Positions 17,566-26,317 of a stretch of DNA of 64,000 nt are shown piece after piece. A model generated the notes under the pieces. It was not told the DNA's origin, made no database searches, and saw nothing but the letters and a program-made list of their open reading frames with translations. Within the stretch, counting starts at the first letter, position 1. Each line of letters opens with the position of its first letter. This DNA comes from RGIG4140 sp045638265 (GTDB taxonomy: Bacteria; Pseudomonadota; Alphaproteobacteria; CAAHEQ01; UBA3637): assembly GCA_045638265.1 (NCBI GenBank), contig JAZUBA010000063.1, forward strand, positions 3,060 through 67,059, written 5' to 3'. The translations under genes and the position numbers were made by a program.

Positions 17566-18877
17566 AAATTCTCCCCTCATATTTCCATTTGTCCTGTGCA
17601 TCCGGCGCAGGATTAAAGTTGATAGTAGTTAATTCCAGTCCTGGAAATTTTTCAAAGAACGTCCGTAATTCAAAAGGTGTATACGGTGTTGTAATTGAAA
17701 ACTGATAAAAAACATATTCTTGTTGGTTTGCCGGTTTTGAACCATCCGGATTGTCCGGTGGATCAAGCATTGTTTGACGTGTAAACGACAACGGCATATT
17801 TGTTGCTTGCTTAATGTCCGTCAATTCTTCCCATAATTTTTGTTCGTCAATAACAGGAACAGAAGCAACCAATGGAATATCCGAAAAAACAATTTGTCCA
17901 CTGGCACTTGCACCGTCTTGATTTAACTGCACATTAACCCGAGACATTTTGTATTCGTTTATAGCCGCTTTTAACCAAGCAATACGGCCCCAAGATTTAG
18001 ACCAACCCGTTGTTAATCCGGTATATGTACATGTCATATTACCGACTTGCCATCCCGGAATGGTTAAGTTAGTCAATTGGTATGAATTGTTCCAACATTT
18101 GAATAAAAACGAATCCAATTTTGGAATTTTTTCCCATGGTTTCGGCTTTTCAGGAACAGGCTCAACCGGTTGAATAGCTTCCGGAATAGGTTGTGCTTCA
18201 ATTTTATCATCAGGAAAAATTGTACTCCAAAGATTAATAACAAAATACAATGCCCCCACAACGATTGCAATTAAAACAATTGCAATAATAACCAAGATAG
18301 GTGTTTTCTGATTAGAACCAACCTCTTCCAAAACAACACGAGAAGCATTCTTTTTAAGCAAACCTTCTAATGATAATTCCTGTGCTTTATCAATTCCCCA
18401 AGAGGCTGGTGCAATTTTCAAGTGCCAATCAGGCATACCCATCAATTGATAAAACGCATCATGAGCTTCTTGCTCTGTTTTATATAAAGCATCTTCCTCA
18501 GATAAAATTAAGTCATTACGAACACCTAACAACCACCAACCTTCCTGAACAGGAAACACAGCAGCAACAGATGTATAGTCACTTAATGCGGATGCAACAG
18601 CAGCAGCGGCAGATGGTTCACCGGCACGATGTCCCATTGACTTTTTACCAAGCCCGTATTGATAGGTTGATGCGGGACGTAAACAATATAAATCCGAACT
18701 GACATCATTATCAATGGCTTCTCTGATTTCATTCATAGGGTCGTCAGAGTTCTGTAACGGTTGCCATAACAACCCTACCGCATACTGACGCCGTCCAACC
18801 GTAATTGATCCGTTTGAGGTCATCGGCATTTCTGCCGATACCTCATTCGGAATGTTGTCGTATGTGCCTTCGGCCAT
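17555..18877 (-). CDS. pilO: Type IVb pilus protein PilO2-like
   Basis: This 440-residue bitopic inner-membrane protein is of PilO2 type. The cytoplasmic N-terminal domain (1-190) has VGRRQYAVGLLWQPL and GWWLLGVRNDLILSEED, typical of R64 PilO relatives. A single strong transmembrane helix lies at about 193-217 (ILVIIAIVLIAIVVGALYF). The periplasmic part (about 240-440) ends in a ferredoxin-like beta-alpha region. PilO-type proteins link the ATPase/platform to the secretin. AAGGAG precedes the start, 12 bases after the secretin gene. Length matches known relatives. Confidence 0.85.
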   Translation of the reverse strand: MAEGTYDNIPNEVSAEMPMTSNGSITVGRRQYAVGLLWQPLQNSDDPMNEIREAIDNDVSSDLYCLRPASTYQYGLGKKSMGHRAGEPSAAAAVASALSDYTSVAAVFPVQEGWWLLGVRNDLILSEEDALYKTEQEAHDAFYQLMGMPDWHLKIAPASWGIDKAQELSLEGLLKKNASRVVLEEVGSNQKTPILVIIAIVLIAIVVGALYFVINLWSTIFPDDKIEAQPIPEAIQPVEPVPEKPKPWEKIPKLDSFLFKCWNNSYQLTNLTIPGWQVGNMTCTYTGLTTGWSKSWGRIAWLKAAINEYKMSRVNVQLNQDGASASGQIVFSDIPLVASVPVIDEQKLWEELTDIKQATNMPLSFTRQTMLDPPDNPDGSKPANQQEYVFYQFSITTPYTPFELRTFFEKFPGLELTTINFNPAPDAQDKWKYEGRIYAK

Positions 18878-18889
18878 GCGTAATACTCC

Positions 18890-20548
18890 TTAATAATCTC
18901 TCATCCGTGATTCGGGAGATAATGGTGATTCCAAAACTTCTGGTGTCAACAAGATAACCATAACTTCACGAGAAGTATCATTAAATGCTTGACCACCTAA
19001 CAAGCCCATTTTTGCTTTACCGATACCGCCGGTTTTTGTTGTATTACGAACCTGTTCAAAACCAGTCAAAACCAACGTTGAACCTGAACGCATAGCAATC
19101 TCTTGTACAAAACCACGTGTTTGCATTTTCGGCAATTGAACAACTGTTACGTCTTTATCACCAGAATCACTGCTTTCTGAATCAGAGCTGTCTGAACTTT
19201 CAGAAGATGATTCACTTCCACCGTCTGAACTGCTACCGTCAGATGAGAATGTTTCCAAAGCCAATAAGTCAGTTAAGTTCATGGAGAACATAACAATCAA
19301 GCGACCGTGATCCAAAATACGCGGTAATACTTCAAGTGTAAAACCGTAATTCAATGTATCTGTTTCCATATCCGTATCAACACTTCTGTCCTCGCCGGAA
19401 CCTGATGTTGAAACCGTTGATTCTTTCACATAGTTTTGTTGTGTAGTAATAACAATCGGAGCAACTTTATTGTTTAATGTGGTAATACTGGCTGATGTAA
19501 CCAATGATGTTTTACCTTGTGATGAAAAAGCTTGAATAGCTGCTGTTGAGTTTTGCCATTTTGATGATGGTTTCAACAATGTCATAGACAACATACCTGC
19601 TGCACCGGCACCTGAACCACCTGCTGCACCAATCGTAAACGGACTTGTGTAATTTGCCATTATATCAGCATTTTTAAAGACACCTGTCAAATCTAAACCA
19701 TAGTTATCAGCATTTGAAATAGAAACAGACAACACTTTAACGGAAATAGCAACCTGTCTGGATAATTTTTCGTTAAATTTAGCAATCCATTCACCTGCTT
19801 CACGAATGGCAAACGGACTACCCGTTACCGTTACCGTTCCGGCAACACGGCTAAACGCCAAATCAGCATCTTCACCAACAACTTGTTTTAAACCTTCTTC
19901 AATATTTTCCCACAAAGACAACGTAGCACTGGATGACAATGAAGAACTTGAGCTTCCGCCCCCTTCACCCATTGTAGCTCCACTTAAAGAAGTTGAAATA
20001 CTTGTTTCTGTCGGCAAAGCGTAAATGTTAAATACCCGAGATTCTTTCGTGTAGAATGTAATAACACCGGATTTGTAACGCCACCAAACACCATAACGAT
20101 TGGAAGCATAATTTAACAAACCACTCAATTTACCTGTATAATTAACAGGTACCGTTTCAGTCGGAATTGCATCTGCTGCTTTTAAATTATCCAAACGAAT
20201 CGTAATACCGGTCATTTCTGATAATTCTTGAGCCAACATAGGCAAAGTTGTTGCTTCTGCGATAGATAAGGTTATCGAATCGTCTTCTTCCATCATAGCA
20301 GGCAAAGCATCACCTTCTGAAATTTTTACACTTTCAGTGCCCAACCAAATATCATTCTTTGTCCGAACAGTATCAACCGGTTCAGGCAAATCAGGAATTT
20401 GTGCCTGTTGTAAATGTTCTTCCGTCCGTTCAAGAACTGTCTCAATTTTTTCGTTTGTACGAGCAACATATTCATTACAGGCAGTCAACATAAATGTTGC
20501 CCCCATCAAGATACCCGTCAATCCTAATTTAAGTGATTTAGTTAGCAT
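18890..20548 (-). CDS. pilN: Type IVb pilus outer-membrane secretin PilN (lipoprotein)
   Basis: This is a 552-residue secretin that forms the outer-membrane pore for the pilus. I start at the second ATG (20548), because AGGAG is 7 bases upstream of it and almost touches the first. The lipobox is MLTAC with Cys24. An N-domain (about 95-150) precedes a second small domain with VAGTVTVTGSPFAIREAGEWI, then the C-terminal secretin barrel with VQLPKMQTRGFVQEIAMRSG and LVLTGFEQV. A Ser/Asp/Glu-rich acidic loop sits at about 430-465, an odd low-complexity insertion. The start overlaps the upstream gene by 11 bases. Confidence 0.92.
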   Translation of the reverse strand: MLTKSLKLGLTGILMGATFMLTACNEYVARTNEKIETVLERTEEHLQQAQIPDLPEPVDTVRTKNDIWLGTESVKISEGDALPAMMEEDDSITLSIAEATTLPMLAQELSEMTGITIRLDNLKAADAIPTETVPVNYTGKLSGLLNYASNRYGVWWRYKSGVITFYTKESRVFNIYALPTETSISTSLSGATMGEGGGSSSSSLSSSATLSLWENIEEGLKQVVGEDADLAFSRVAGTVTVTGSPFAIREAGEWIAKFNEKLSRQVAISVKVLSVSISNADNYGLDLTGVFKNADIMANYTSPFTIGAAGGSGAGAAGMLSMTLLKPSSKWQNSTAAIQAFSSQGKTSLVTSASITTLNNKVAPIVITTQQNYVKESTVSTSGSGEDRSVDTDMETDTLNYGFTLEVLPRILDHGRLIVMFSMNLTDLLALETFSSDGSSSDGGSESSSESSDSSDSESSDSGDKDVTVVQLPKMQTRGFVQEIAMRSGSTLVLTGFEQVRNTTKTGGIGKAKMGLLGGQAFNDTSREVMVILLTPEVLESPLSPESRMRDY

Positions 20549-21725
20549 TATCATTCTCCTGCGTATTGATGACTAAAACTCTGTTACCCTTATAGAACGT
20601 GCCAATCGGAGCCGGTGTAGCACGAGCAAAAGAGCGGATAAATGCGGCAGCAACTTCTGTAAACTTACCACGGAACACAACGCCGGCTTCCAAATTATAA
20701 TCTCTATCCATTTTCCAAACAACAGTCCAACCGGATTCTGCCCCCCAACGCATTAACAATGTACGCAACGTTTCTCCGGCCGGAGCTTCCCAATCATGAA
20801 CCTGCTCACCGAACAAGATTTTTTCTTTCAAGGATTTTGTTGTTTTTTCAGTTGTTTTTTCTGTTGTTTTTGTTGCTTTTACCGTTTGCGTTGTTGTAGA
20901 TGTCTGCTGTGTTTCAACATTTGTATTAACATCCGAGTCTTGTTGTGCTGGAACAACCGGAACCACATCAGATGTTTGTGCAACTTGCTTTACACCTTGT
21001 TGTTGCGCAACAGATTGAGAAGCGACTACATTTTGCACTGTCTGTGACGCATGAGCTGTTTGAACGGCTCCCATTTGTTCAGCAGGCACAACCTCACCAC
21101 TTTCTGTTACAATTGTACCAACAGGCACATTTGCAACTGCTTGCGCAACTGTTGCAACAGCTGTTCTGGCTGTTTGGTGACTAACACCGGCAGTCGGCGT
21201 TGTATAACCTTGAGCAGCAACATATACTGAATTAGATTGATCATCTTCCGTGACACGAGTATGAATGGTTTTTTCAATTTCAGTCTTAAACAACATTTCA
21301 TTACATTCATCACCCGAACAAACAACATCACCGTTTGCAACCGGTTGTAATGCCAAATCAGCCCGTTGTTGAGCCAATTCACGTTGGCGCATTCTTTCTT
21401 TAACCGATGAACCGCCTTGTGTTGCCGGTGATGATAAAGCCATCGGTGTACTACCTGCTAAATAAGAAGCATCGGTACTCATAGCATAACCGGCATAAGC
21501 TTGCGACAAATTCAAATCCGGTTCTTCATATGTAACGATACAACTATCTGGATTTTCAGCCGTACATACCGTTTGAGTTATTGCCGGTTTTTTTCTTGCA
21601 CCATCAGAAGATGACCAGTTGTCATCTGCATCCAATTCGCTTAACGGGGTACAAGCATTTAATGCGACAACTGCACTCATCATAATACCTGTCAGAATTG
21701 TATTTTTCAGTAAATATTGTTTCAT
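20538..21725 (-). CDS. Type IVb pilus lipoprotein PilL/TcpQ-like
   Basis: This 395-residue lipoprotein has lipobox ALNAC with Cys25. A long Gln/Val/Thr-rich, low-complexity middle (about 60-300) is followed by a TcpQ-type C-terminal domain (about 308-390: VHDWEAPAGETLRTLLMRWG, GWTVVWKMDRDYNLEAGVVF). TcpQ/PilL C-termini accompany the secretin and help place or stabilise it. It directly precedes and overlaps pilN, as pilL and pilM do in R64, though no pilM is seen. AAGGAG precedes the start. Confidence 0.75.
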   Translation of the reverse strand: MKQYLLKNTILTGIMMSAVVALNACTPLSELDADDNWSSSDGARKKPAITQTVCTAENPDSCIVTYEEPDLNLSQAYAGYAMSTDASYLAGSTPMALSSPATQGGSSVKERMRQRELAQQRADLALQPVANGDVVCSGDECNEMLFKTEIEKTIHTRVTEDDQSNSVYVAAQGYTTPTAGVSHQTARTAVATVAQAVANVPVGTIVTESGEVVPAEQMGAVQTAHASQTVQNVVASQSVAQQQGVKQVAQTSDVVPVVPAQQDSDVNTNVETQQTSTTTQTVKATKTTEKTTEKTTKSLKEKILFGEQVHDWEAPAGETLRTLLMRWGAESGWTVVWKMDRDYNLEAGVVFRGKFTEVAAAFIRSFARATPAPIGTFYKGNRVLVINTQENDNAN

Positions 21726-21755
21726 TATAACTCCTTTTCTGTATGGATGAAAATA

Positions 21756-22835
21756 TTACCAGTTAATTGTTTTCTTTACTTTTGTTTTTCCATTTTTCAA
21801 CTGTACTTTTTCTACTTGTACATTTTCGGGCTTTTCTACCAATCTTAAAATCAAACTATCTGCCGGACGATCCACATAATCCACCGCAATTTGATGAGAT
21901 GACAAACCCGAATTTTCAAACAACCGTTGAATAACGTATAAACGCTTTTGTTGAATATCCGGATTTTTTGTACTCATCCGAACATGAACAATATATCGTG
22001 GATCATTTAATGCTTGCAACGAAAACACTTTTATCCACTTAACTGTTTGTCCGGAAAATTCAGCTGAATTCGGATAAAAAGTCACTTTAATGTCATGTGG
22101 CATCAAAACAGAACTTTTTGTATTATTTTGCGCATCAGCCAAAACCTGATCAGCAACAACTGACGAAACAACCTTATATGCCGGTGGTTGTGTCGTTAAA
22201 TCTTCCTGCACTGTTTTCTTTTGAGGCAATGATTGCAAAGGCAACAACAATCTTTTCTTTTTAATAATACCTTCCATTGGTTTTTCATCACCAATTAACG
22301 AATTAATAGTATCTGGTTCTGCCTCCACCTTCACCGTTTCTTCTTTATATTCTTCTCCTCTTTGGCGAGCCAATGCTTCTTTATACATTTTTGTCGTTTT
22401 TGTTGTTTTACCCGTCAAAAAACGTTCAACCGCCATTTGTTCCGAAACAGGCGTTAATTCTGTTTGCGTAATTTTCACAACCGGCATATTTTTAACCGTT
22501 TTCGTTTTCGTTTCAATATGCTCCGTTTGTACTTTAATTGGTTCAGCAACCGGAACAACCACCGACTCAGACGGCACCATCAACTGATTTAACTGCCCAT
22601 CACCCATTGTTGAGCCCGCAGCAGGCAACATAAAAGTCGGAACTAAAAAATCACCTTCTGCTGTAATTGTCGGTACATTTTCCGAATCAGTTGACATAAT
22701 TTGTGCCGAATCAGATGAATTTTGCGCACTTTTCAACTGTTCAGAAGGCACATTTTGAGAAAAAGCAGACGATACAAGCGTAAAATTCATCAAAACGCCC
22801 AGAGCAACCGTCAAAAATAATTTTTGTTGAAACAT
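21756..22835 (-). CDS. Exported protein with OmpA-like C-terminal region, first gene of pilus operon
   Basis: This is a 359-residue protein. I start at the ATG at 22835 (AGGATATAAA upstream); the open frame goes to 22856. A Sec signal peptide ends at SAFSQ. The middle is Val/Glu/Lys-rich and unstructured in appearance. Residues about 255-345 (VTFYPNSAEFSGQTVKWIKVF, QKRLYVIQRLFENSGL, LILRLVEK) look like an OmpA-type peptidoglycan-binding fold, though the usual NxxLSxxRA is only partly kept. A role anchoring the pilus machine to the wall is inferred from position. It is the first gene after the operon promoter. Confidence 0.6.
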   Translation of the reverse strand: MFQQKLFLTVALGVLMNFTLVSSAFSQNVPSEQLKSAQNSSDSAQIMSTDSENVPTITAEGDFLVPTFMLPAAGSTMGDGQLNQLMVPSESVVVPVAEPIKVQTEHIETKTKTVKNMPVVKITQTELTPVSEQMAVERFLTGKTTKTTKMYKEALARQRGEEYKEETVKVEAEPDTINSLIGDEKPMEGIIKKKRLLLPLQSLPQKKTVQEDLTTQPPAYKVVSSVVADQVLADAQNNTKSSVLMPHDIKVTFYPNSAEFSGQTVKWIKVFSLQALNDPRYIVHVRMSTKNPDIQQKRLYVIQRLFENSGLSSHQIAVDYVDRPADSLILRLVEKPENVQVEKVQLKNGKTKVKKTINW

Positions 22836-22926
22836 TTTATATCCTATTGAAATCAATAAACAAAAACATCTTTTCCAACAAGTATATCCTTACAAAAAGC
22901 ATGATACACCTATCAGAATATGCCTT

Positions 22927-22955
22927 ATATTACAACTTTGTGAAAGAAGTTGCAA
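22927..22955 (-). promoter_or_regulatory. Promoter of the type IVb pilus operon
   Basis: On the minus strand TTGCAA (22950-22955) and TAATAT (22927-22932) are 17 bases apart, about 90 bases upstream of the first pilus gene. It lies back-to-back with the promoter of the VirB2-like gene. Confidence 0.55.
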
Positions 22956-22968
22956 GTAAAAAAAGTGC

Positions 22969-22997
22969 TGGACAAATGATTTTTTTTGGGTTATACT
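22969..22997 (+). promoter_or_regulatory. Promoter of the VirB2-like pilin gene
   Basis: TGGACA (22969-22974) and TATACT (22992-22997) are 17 bases apart. The expected transcript begins just before a hairpin at 23006-23023. Confidence 0.65.
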
Positions 22998-23005
22998 AAA
23001 AAATG

Positions 23006-23038
23006 AGAGGAAAAAAATCCTCTAAATATGCATATTTA
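23006..23038 (+). promoter_or_regulatory. 5' leader hairpin and 16-bp palindrome before VirB2-like gene
   Basis: AGAGGA (23006-23011) pairs with TCCTCT (23018-23023) over an A6 loop, right at the predicted 5' end of the mRNA. It is followed by the perfect palindrome TAAATATGCATATTTA (23023-23038). A 5'-terminal hairpin often stabilises abundant mRNAs; the palindrome could be an operator or second hairpin. Confidence 0.45.
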
Positions 23039-23058
23039 AAATTTAGGAGTACATTCAC

Positions 23059-23421
23059 ATGAATAAATACTTAAAACAATTTTTATTTGTTGCTTTAATT
23101 GCATTGGTCTTTACGGCAACAGGTGCTTACGCTGAAGGCGAAGGTGTTTTTGGTGACATTCAAACACGTTTACTTGATGCTTTTAAAAACGTTCGTAACG
23201 TTATCTTCATTGTCGGTGGTTTCGGTTTAATCGGTCTCGGATTTGCCGCTATCTTCGGTAAAGTTAAATGGCCTTGGTTGGCAGCTTTAGCTTGTGGTTT
23301 GGCTATTGTCGCCTTAGCCGGTGCTTTGGTTGAATACGTTACTGATGGTAATAGTGATAAAGGTGGCGTTGTTGATGCAAATTATGAATTTGATGACCCG
23401 TTTGCTGGTGGCGGGAACTAA
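23059..23421 (+). CDS. VirB2/TrbC-like pilin
   Basis: This 120-residue protein has a Sec signal peptide (residues 1-25, GAYA end) and two hydrophobic helices (about 47-70 and 76-98) joined by a short basic loop, GKVKWPW. This is the topology and size of VirB2/TrbC pilins of type IV secretion and conjugation. The tail is acidic and Gly-rich. TTAGGAG precedes the start, and a strong promoter, 5' hairpin and terminator make it a single-gene, probably highly expressed unit. It is divergent from the type IVb pilus operon, with no other VirB genes nearby. An alternative is a small membrane protein of similar topology serving the type IVb system. Confidence 0.7.
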   Translation: MNKYLKQFLFVALIALVFTATGAYAEGEGVFGDIQTRLLDAFKNVRNVIFIVGGFGLIGLGFAAIFGKVKWPWLAALACGLAIVALAGALVEYVTDGNSDKGGVVDANYEFDDPFAGGGN

Positions 23422-23440
23422 ATTCCACTTTTCACGTTCA

Positions 23441-23476
23441 AAAAAAACACTCTGTCTTCGGACAGGGTGTTTTTTT
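23441..23476 (+). terminator. Terminator after VirB2-like gene
   Basis: AACACTCTGTC pairs with GACAGGGTGTT (one G-U) around TTCG, followed by seven T. Confidence 0.9.
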
Positions 23477-23509
23477 ATTTAACACACTTTTGAAACAGTC
23501 TATTTCTCC

Positions 23510-23538
23510 TTGCAAATTGACCCAGATTATTATATTAT
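23510..23538 (+). promoter_or_regulatory. Promoter of MFS transporter at 23572
   Basis: TTGCAA (23510-23515) and TATTAT (23533-23538) are 17 bases apart, 33 bases before the start codon. Confidence 0.5.
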
Positions 23539-23571
23539 TCAAACCATACAAGAACTTAACGGAGAAAACAT

Positions 23572-24840
23572 ATGAAATCATCATTAAGACGTTCGTTGGA
23601 CTATGTATTTTACGGTGGTATTGCACAATCTGCCGTTGACACATTTGCAACAGGCTCTTTAATTACAGCTTATGCCTTATTACTTGGTGCAAACAACATT
23701 GCTATCGGTATTCTAGGCGCCGTACCCTATATTGGCAACTTAATGCATATTTTAGCTTCTTACATTTTGGAAAAAGGATACTCTGTCAAAAAATTATCCC
23801 TCATTACTTCGTTTTTATCACGACCGTTTTATCTATTTGCCGCCCTATTAGCGTTCTTCGCAGGTGAATCATGGACGGTTCCGGCACTTATTTTATTTTT
23901 AACAACTGTCTACTCTATCGGCAACATTGCCGGTGGCGCTTGGCGTCCATGGATGAAAGAACTTGTCCCCGATTCTATTATGGGGCGATTTTTTGCTCAC
24001 CGTTTTAAATATATGATGATTGCAAAAGTTGTCTGCTTTTTAATTGCTTATCTTATTTTAAAAGCATCGGCTGTTTATTTGCCCGAACGAGAAATATATG
24101 TATATTCCGGATTATTAATTTTTACTTTCTTTTTAAGCATTTACGGTGCTTGTACATTCATCCCTGTCAGCGATGTAAAACTTTCACTACAACCAGACAA
24201 AACATTTATTCAAAAAATTTCTTTCTGTTTAAAAAGCACTGCATTTGTCCGGCTTATGTCCGCACTGGGTAGTTTAAACTTTACCGTTAATTTCATCACG
24301 CCATTTTTGACTGTTTTTATGCTGAAACAACTCAATTTATCTATGTCCGGCGTTGTCATATTAACACTTTTCTCTCAAATTATTTATACAACCATTGTTA
24401 AAAAACTAGGCCGTTTTGCTGATAAAAAGGGGCCTCATTTAATGTTATATACATCACTACCAGCATTTGTCATCAGCATTATCGGATTTATGATATTAAA
24501 CGCACTAAATTTATCTGTTGTATTATTATGGATTGGCTTAATTACTGTTCATATCTTTTTGGGAATTGGCACAGCCGGTATTGCATTGGGAACAAATAAT
24601 TTATCCTTATTATATGTCCCCAAAAAAGCATCATCAGTCTATTTAGCAGTCAACGGAACGGTTATTGCTTTTATGGGAGCTGTCGGTTCTATCATTGGCG
24701 GAATTGCCATGACATTTTTGGAAAAAACAACAAACACTATTTCACATCCCAATATGGCGTGGTATTATTTATTCGGCATAACTATATTTTTGTTTATTCC
24801 GGTTGTTTTACAATTCAAAACATTGAAGAAAATTGATTAA
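23572..24840 (+). CDS. Major facilitator superfamily transporter
   Basis: This 422-residue, strongly hydrophobic protein has about 12 membrane segments and the two-halves layout of an MFS carrier. The first half contains GAVPYIGNLMHILASYILEK and a WRPWMKELVP loop, followed by GRFFAHRFKYM. The second half has FADKKGPHLMLYTSLPAF. CGGAG precedes the start. No substrate can be assigned; it is not clearly a drug-efflux type. It is a single-gene unit ending at a terminator shared with a second, unrelated MFS gene on the opposite strand. Confidence 0.8.
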   Translation: MKSSLRRSLDYVFYGGIAQSAVDTFATGSLITAYALLLGANNIAIGILGAVPYIGNLMHILASYILEKGYSVKKLSLITSFLSRPFYLFAALLAFFAGESWTVPALILFLTTVYSIGNIAGGAWRPWMKELVPDSIMGRFFAHRFKYMMIAKVVCFLIAYLILKASAVYLPEREIYVYSGLLIFTFFLSIYGACTFIPVSDVKLSLQPDKTFIQKISFCLKSTAFVRLMSALGSLNFTVNFITPFLTVFMLKQLNLSMSGVVILTLFSQIIYTTIVKKLGRFADKKGPHLMLYTSLPAFVISIIGFMILNALNLSVVLLWIGLITVHIFLGIGTAGIALGTNNLSLLYVPKKASSVYLAVNGTVIAFMGAVGSIIGGIAMTFLEKTTNTISHPNMAWYYLFGITIFLFIPVVLQFKTLKKID

Positions 24841-24862
24841 TACATTCTAATCTCAATAAAAA

Positions 24863-24892
24863 CCCCGAAGATTGCAACTACAATTTTCGGGG
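24863..24892. terminator. Terminator between convergent MFS genes
   Basis: CCCCGAA (24863-24869) pairs with TTCGGGG (24886-24892). An inner ATTG/CAAT pairing extends the stem, and flanking A/T runs suit both directions. Confidence 0.75.
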
Positions 24893-24902
24893 ATATATAT
24901 TT

Positions 24903-26129
24903 TTATGCGGGCTGTGGTTCCGTAACGGGCGCCACATTAGGTAATCTTAATAAACGTATCAATGGAATAAGGCTTATACAAAACAAGCCCATATAGATAA
25001 AAAAGGAAGCTGTCATAGACACATCATCAAAAACAAATTTAAACAATATCAACATAATGCCAGCCAAAGCTCTGGAAACCATATTATTAACTGACGCTAC
25101 CGTTGAGCGAATACTTGACGGCACAAGCGTATGTAATCGGGATGTGTGCCCCAGTGTAAATGTGAGTTGGAACCCGATAACCATACAAATAAACGTCAAT
25201 AGAAGCATACCGATATAAGCCGGAACACCTTGAGCCATAATTACAGCGAATAAAAAGGCAAGAATATACAAGACAAACGTTATTTTACCTAATTTTTGCA
25301 ATGGACACCAAGCTAATGTTTTGGGCAATAAAATGGCGGCTCCAGCCCGAAATGCATGATTGATAAAATAAATGACTCCAAACAAAGCTACTGGCAAATG
25401 TACAGCTTTCATTAACGGTTGAAAACTCCAAACAAAAACCATTGTAGTCGCCGCCATAATCCCTGAATAAAAAATATACGGGCGTAATTGCGTGTGTTGA
25501 AAGGTCCCTTTTGCAATTTCAAAAAGTTCTTTGTATTTTGCTGAAAAACCATTCATTTTCTTATGAACAGACGGTACTTTGGGCAACATAAACAACATAC
25601 CGATAGCCAATGTATTTAAAACAATTTCAATACCAATCAGAACAGGAAAACCAAATTCTTTATATAACGGTGCACCGATTAACGAAGCAAGAGCTGTCCC
25701 GATAGACATAAAAAAGTTTAATTTGCCATAACCATGTAGCATTTTTTTTGTATTTTGTTTCGACTTTAAATAATCGTATACATACCCATCAGCAACACCT
25801 GAATAAAACGCTTTTGACAATGAATACAAGATTTCACCCGCCAAAACAATCCAATATCCACCAAAAAACGACCATAATATTAAACGAGCCAAAAAGAGGC
25901 CATACGAAAAAATCAATACGTTTCGACGTGGAAAAATATCTCCAATATAACCGGCAGGAATTTCAAACAAAAGAGCCGTAATTGAAAAAATCCCTTGAAA
26001 CAAAAATAAATCACCTGTTGTCAAGCCGTTTTCTTCATAAAAATACATCAAAACGGGTAACATTAATATCTGTGTTTGTAAAAAAGCTGAAAAATTAAAT
26101 ATTTCCAATGGTTTCTTCAAAAAACTCAT
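24903..26129 (-). CDS. Major facilitator superfamily transporter
   Basis: This is a 408-residue MFS carrier with about 12 hydrophobic segments. The MFS motif A region is clear (LLFEIPAGYIGDIFPRRNVLIF, between helices 2 and 3). Other typical parts are SKAFYSGVADGYVYDYLK and TLGHTSRLHTLVPSSIRSTVAS, a pattern seen in uncharacterised MFS proteins often annotated as efflux. It is only distantly related to the neighbouring MFS gene. AAGGAG precedes the start. The substrate is unknown. Confidence 0.8.
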   Translation of the reverse strand: MSFLKKPLEIFNFSAFLQTQILMLPVLMYFYEENGLTTGDLFLFQGIFSITALLFEIPAGYIGDIFPRRNVLIFSYGLFLARLILWSFFGGYWIVLAGEILYSLSKAFYSGVADGYVYDYLKSKQNTKKMLHGYGKLNFFMSIGTALASLIGAPLYKEFGFPVLIGIEIVLNTLAIGMLFMLPKVPSVHKKMNGFSAKYKELFEIAKGTFQHTQLRPYIFYSGIMAATTMVFVWSFQPLMKAVHLPVALFGVIYFINHAFRAGAAILLPKTLAWCPLQKLGKITFVLYILAFLFAVIMAQGVPAYIGMLLLTFICMVIGFQLTFTLGHTSRLHTLVPSSIRSTVASVNNMVSRALAGIMLILFKFVFDDVSMTASFFIYMGLFCISLIPLIRLLRLPNVAPVTEPQPA

Positions 26130-26273
26130 TTCATAAAACTCCTTATATTAGCATATCGTGTTATTTTATTTTTTTTAACTCATCAAGTCAAGATTTTTTT
26201 TCAAAAACACGCTAATTTTAAAGCATTTCTATTAGAAAAATTATTTAACAAACAACATTAGCTTTCTACATAA

Positions 26274-26308
26274 AAAAACACGCCTTTCAAACCGAAAAGC
26301 GTGTTTTT
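26274..26308 (-). terminator. Terminator of the cysteine-rich operon
   Basis: AAAAACACGC (26274-26283) pairs with GCGTGTTTTT (26299-26308). On the minus strand a T run follows the stem, ten bases after the last gene. Confidence 0.85.
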
Positions 26309-26317
26309 ATTGACGAC

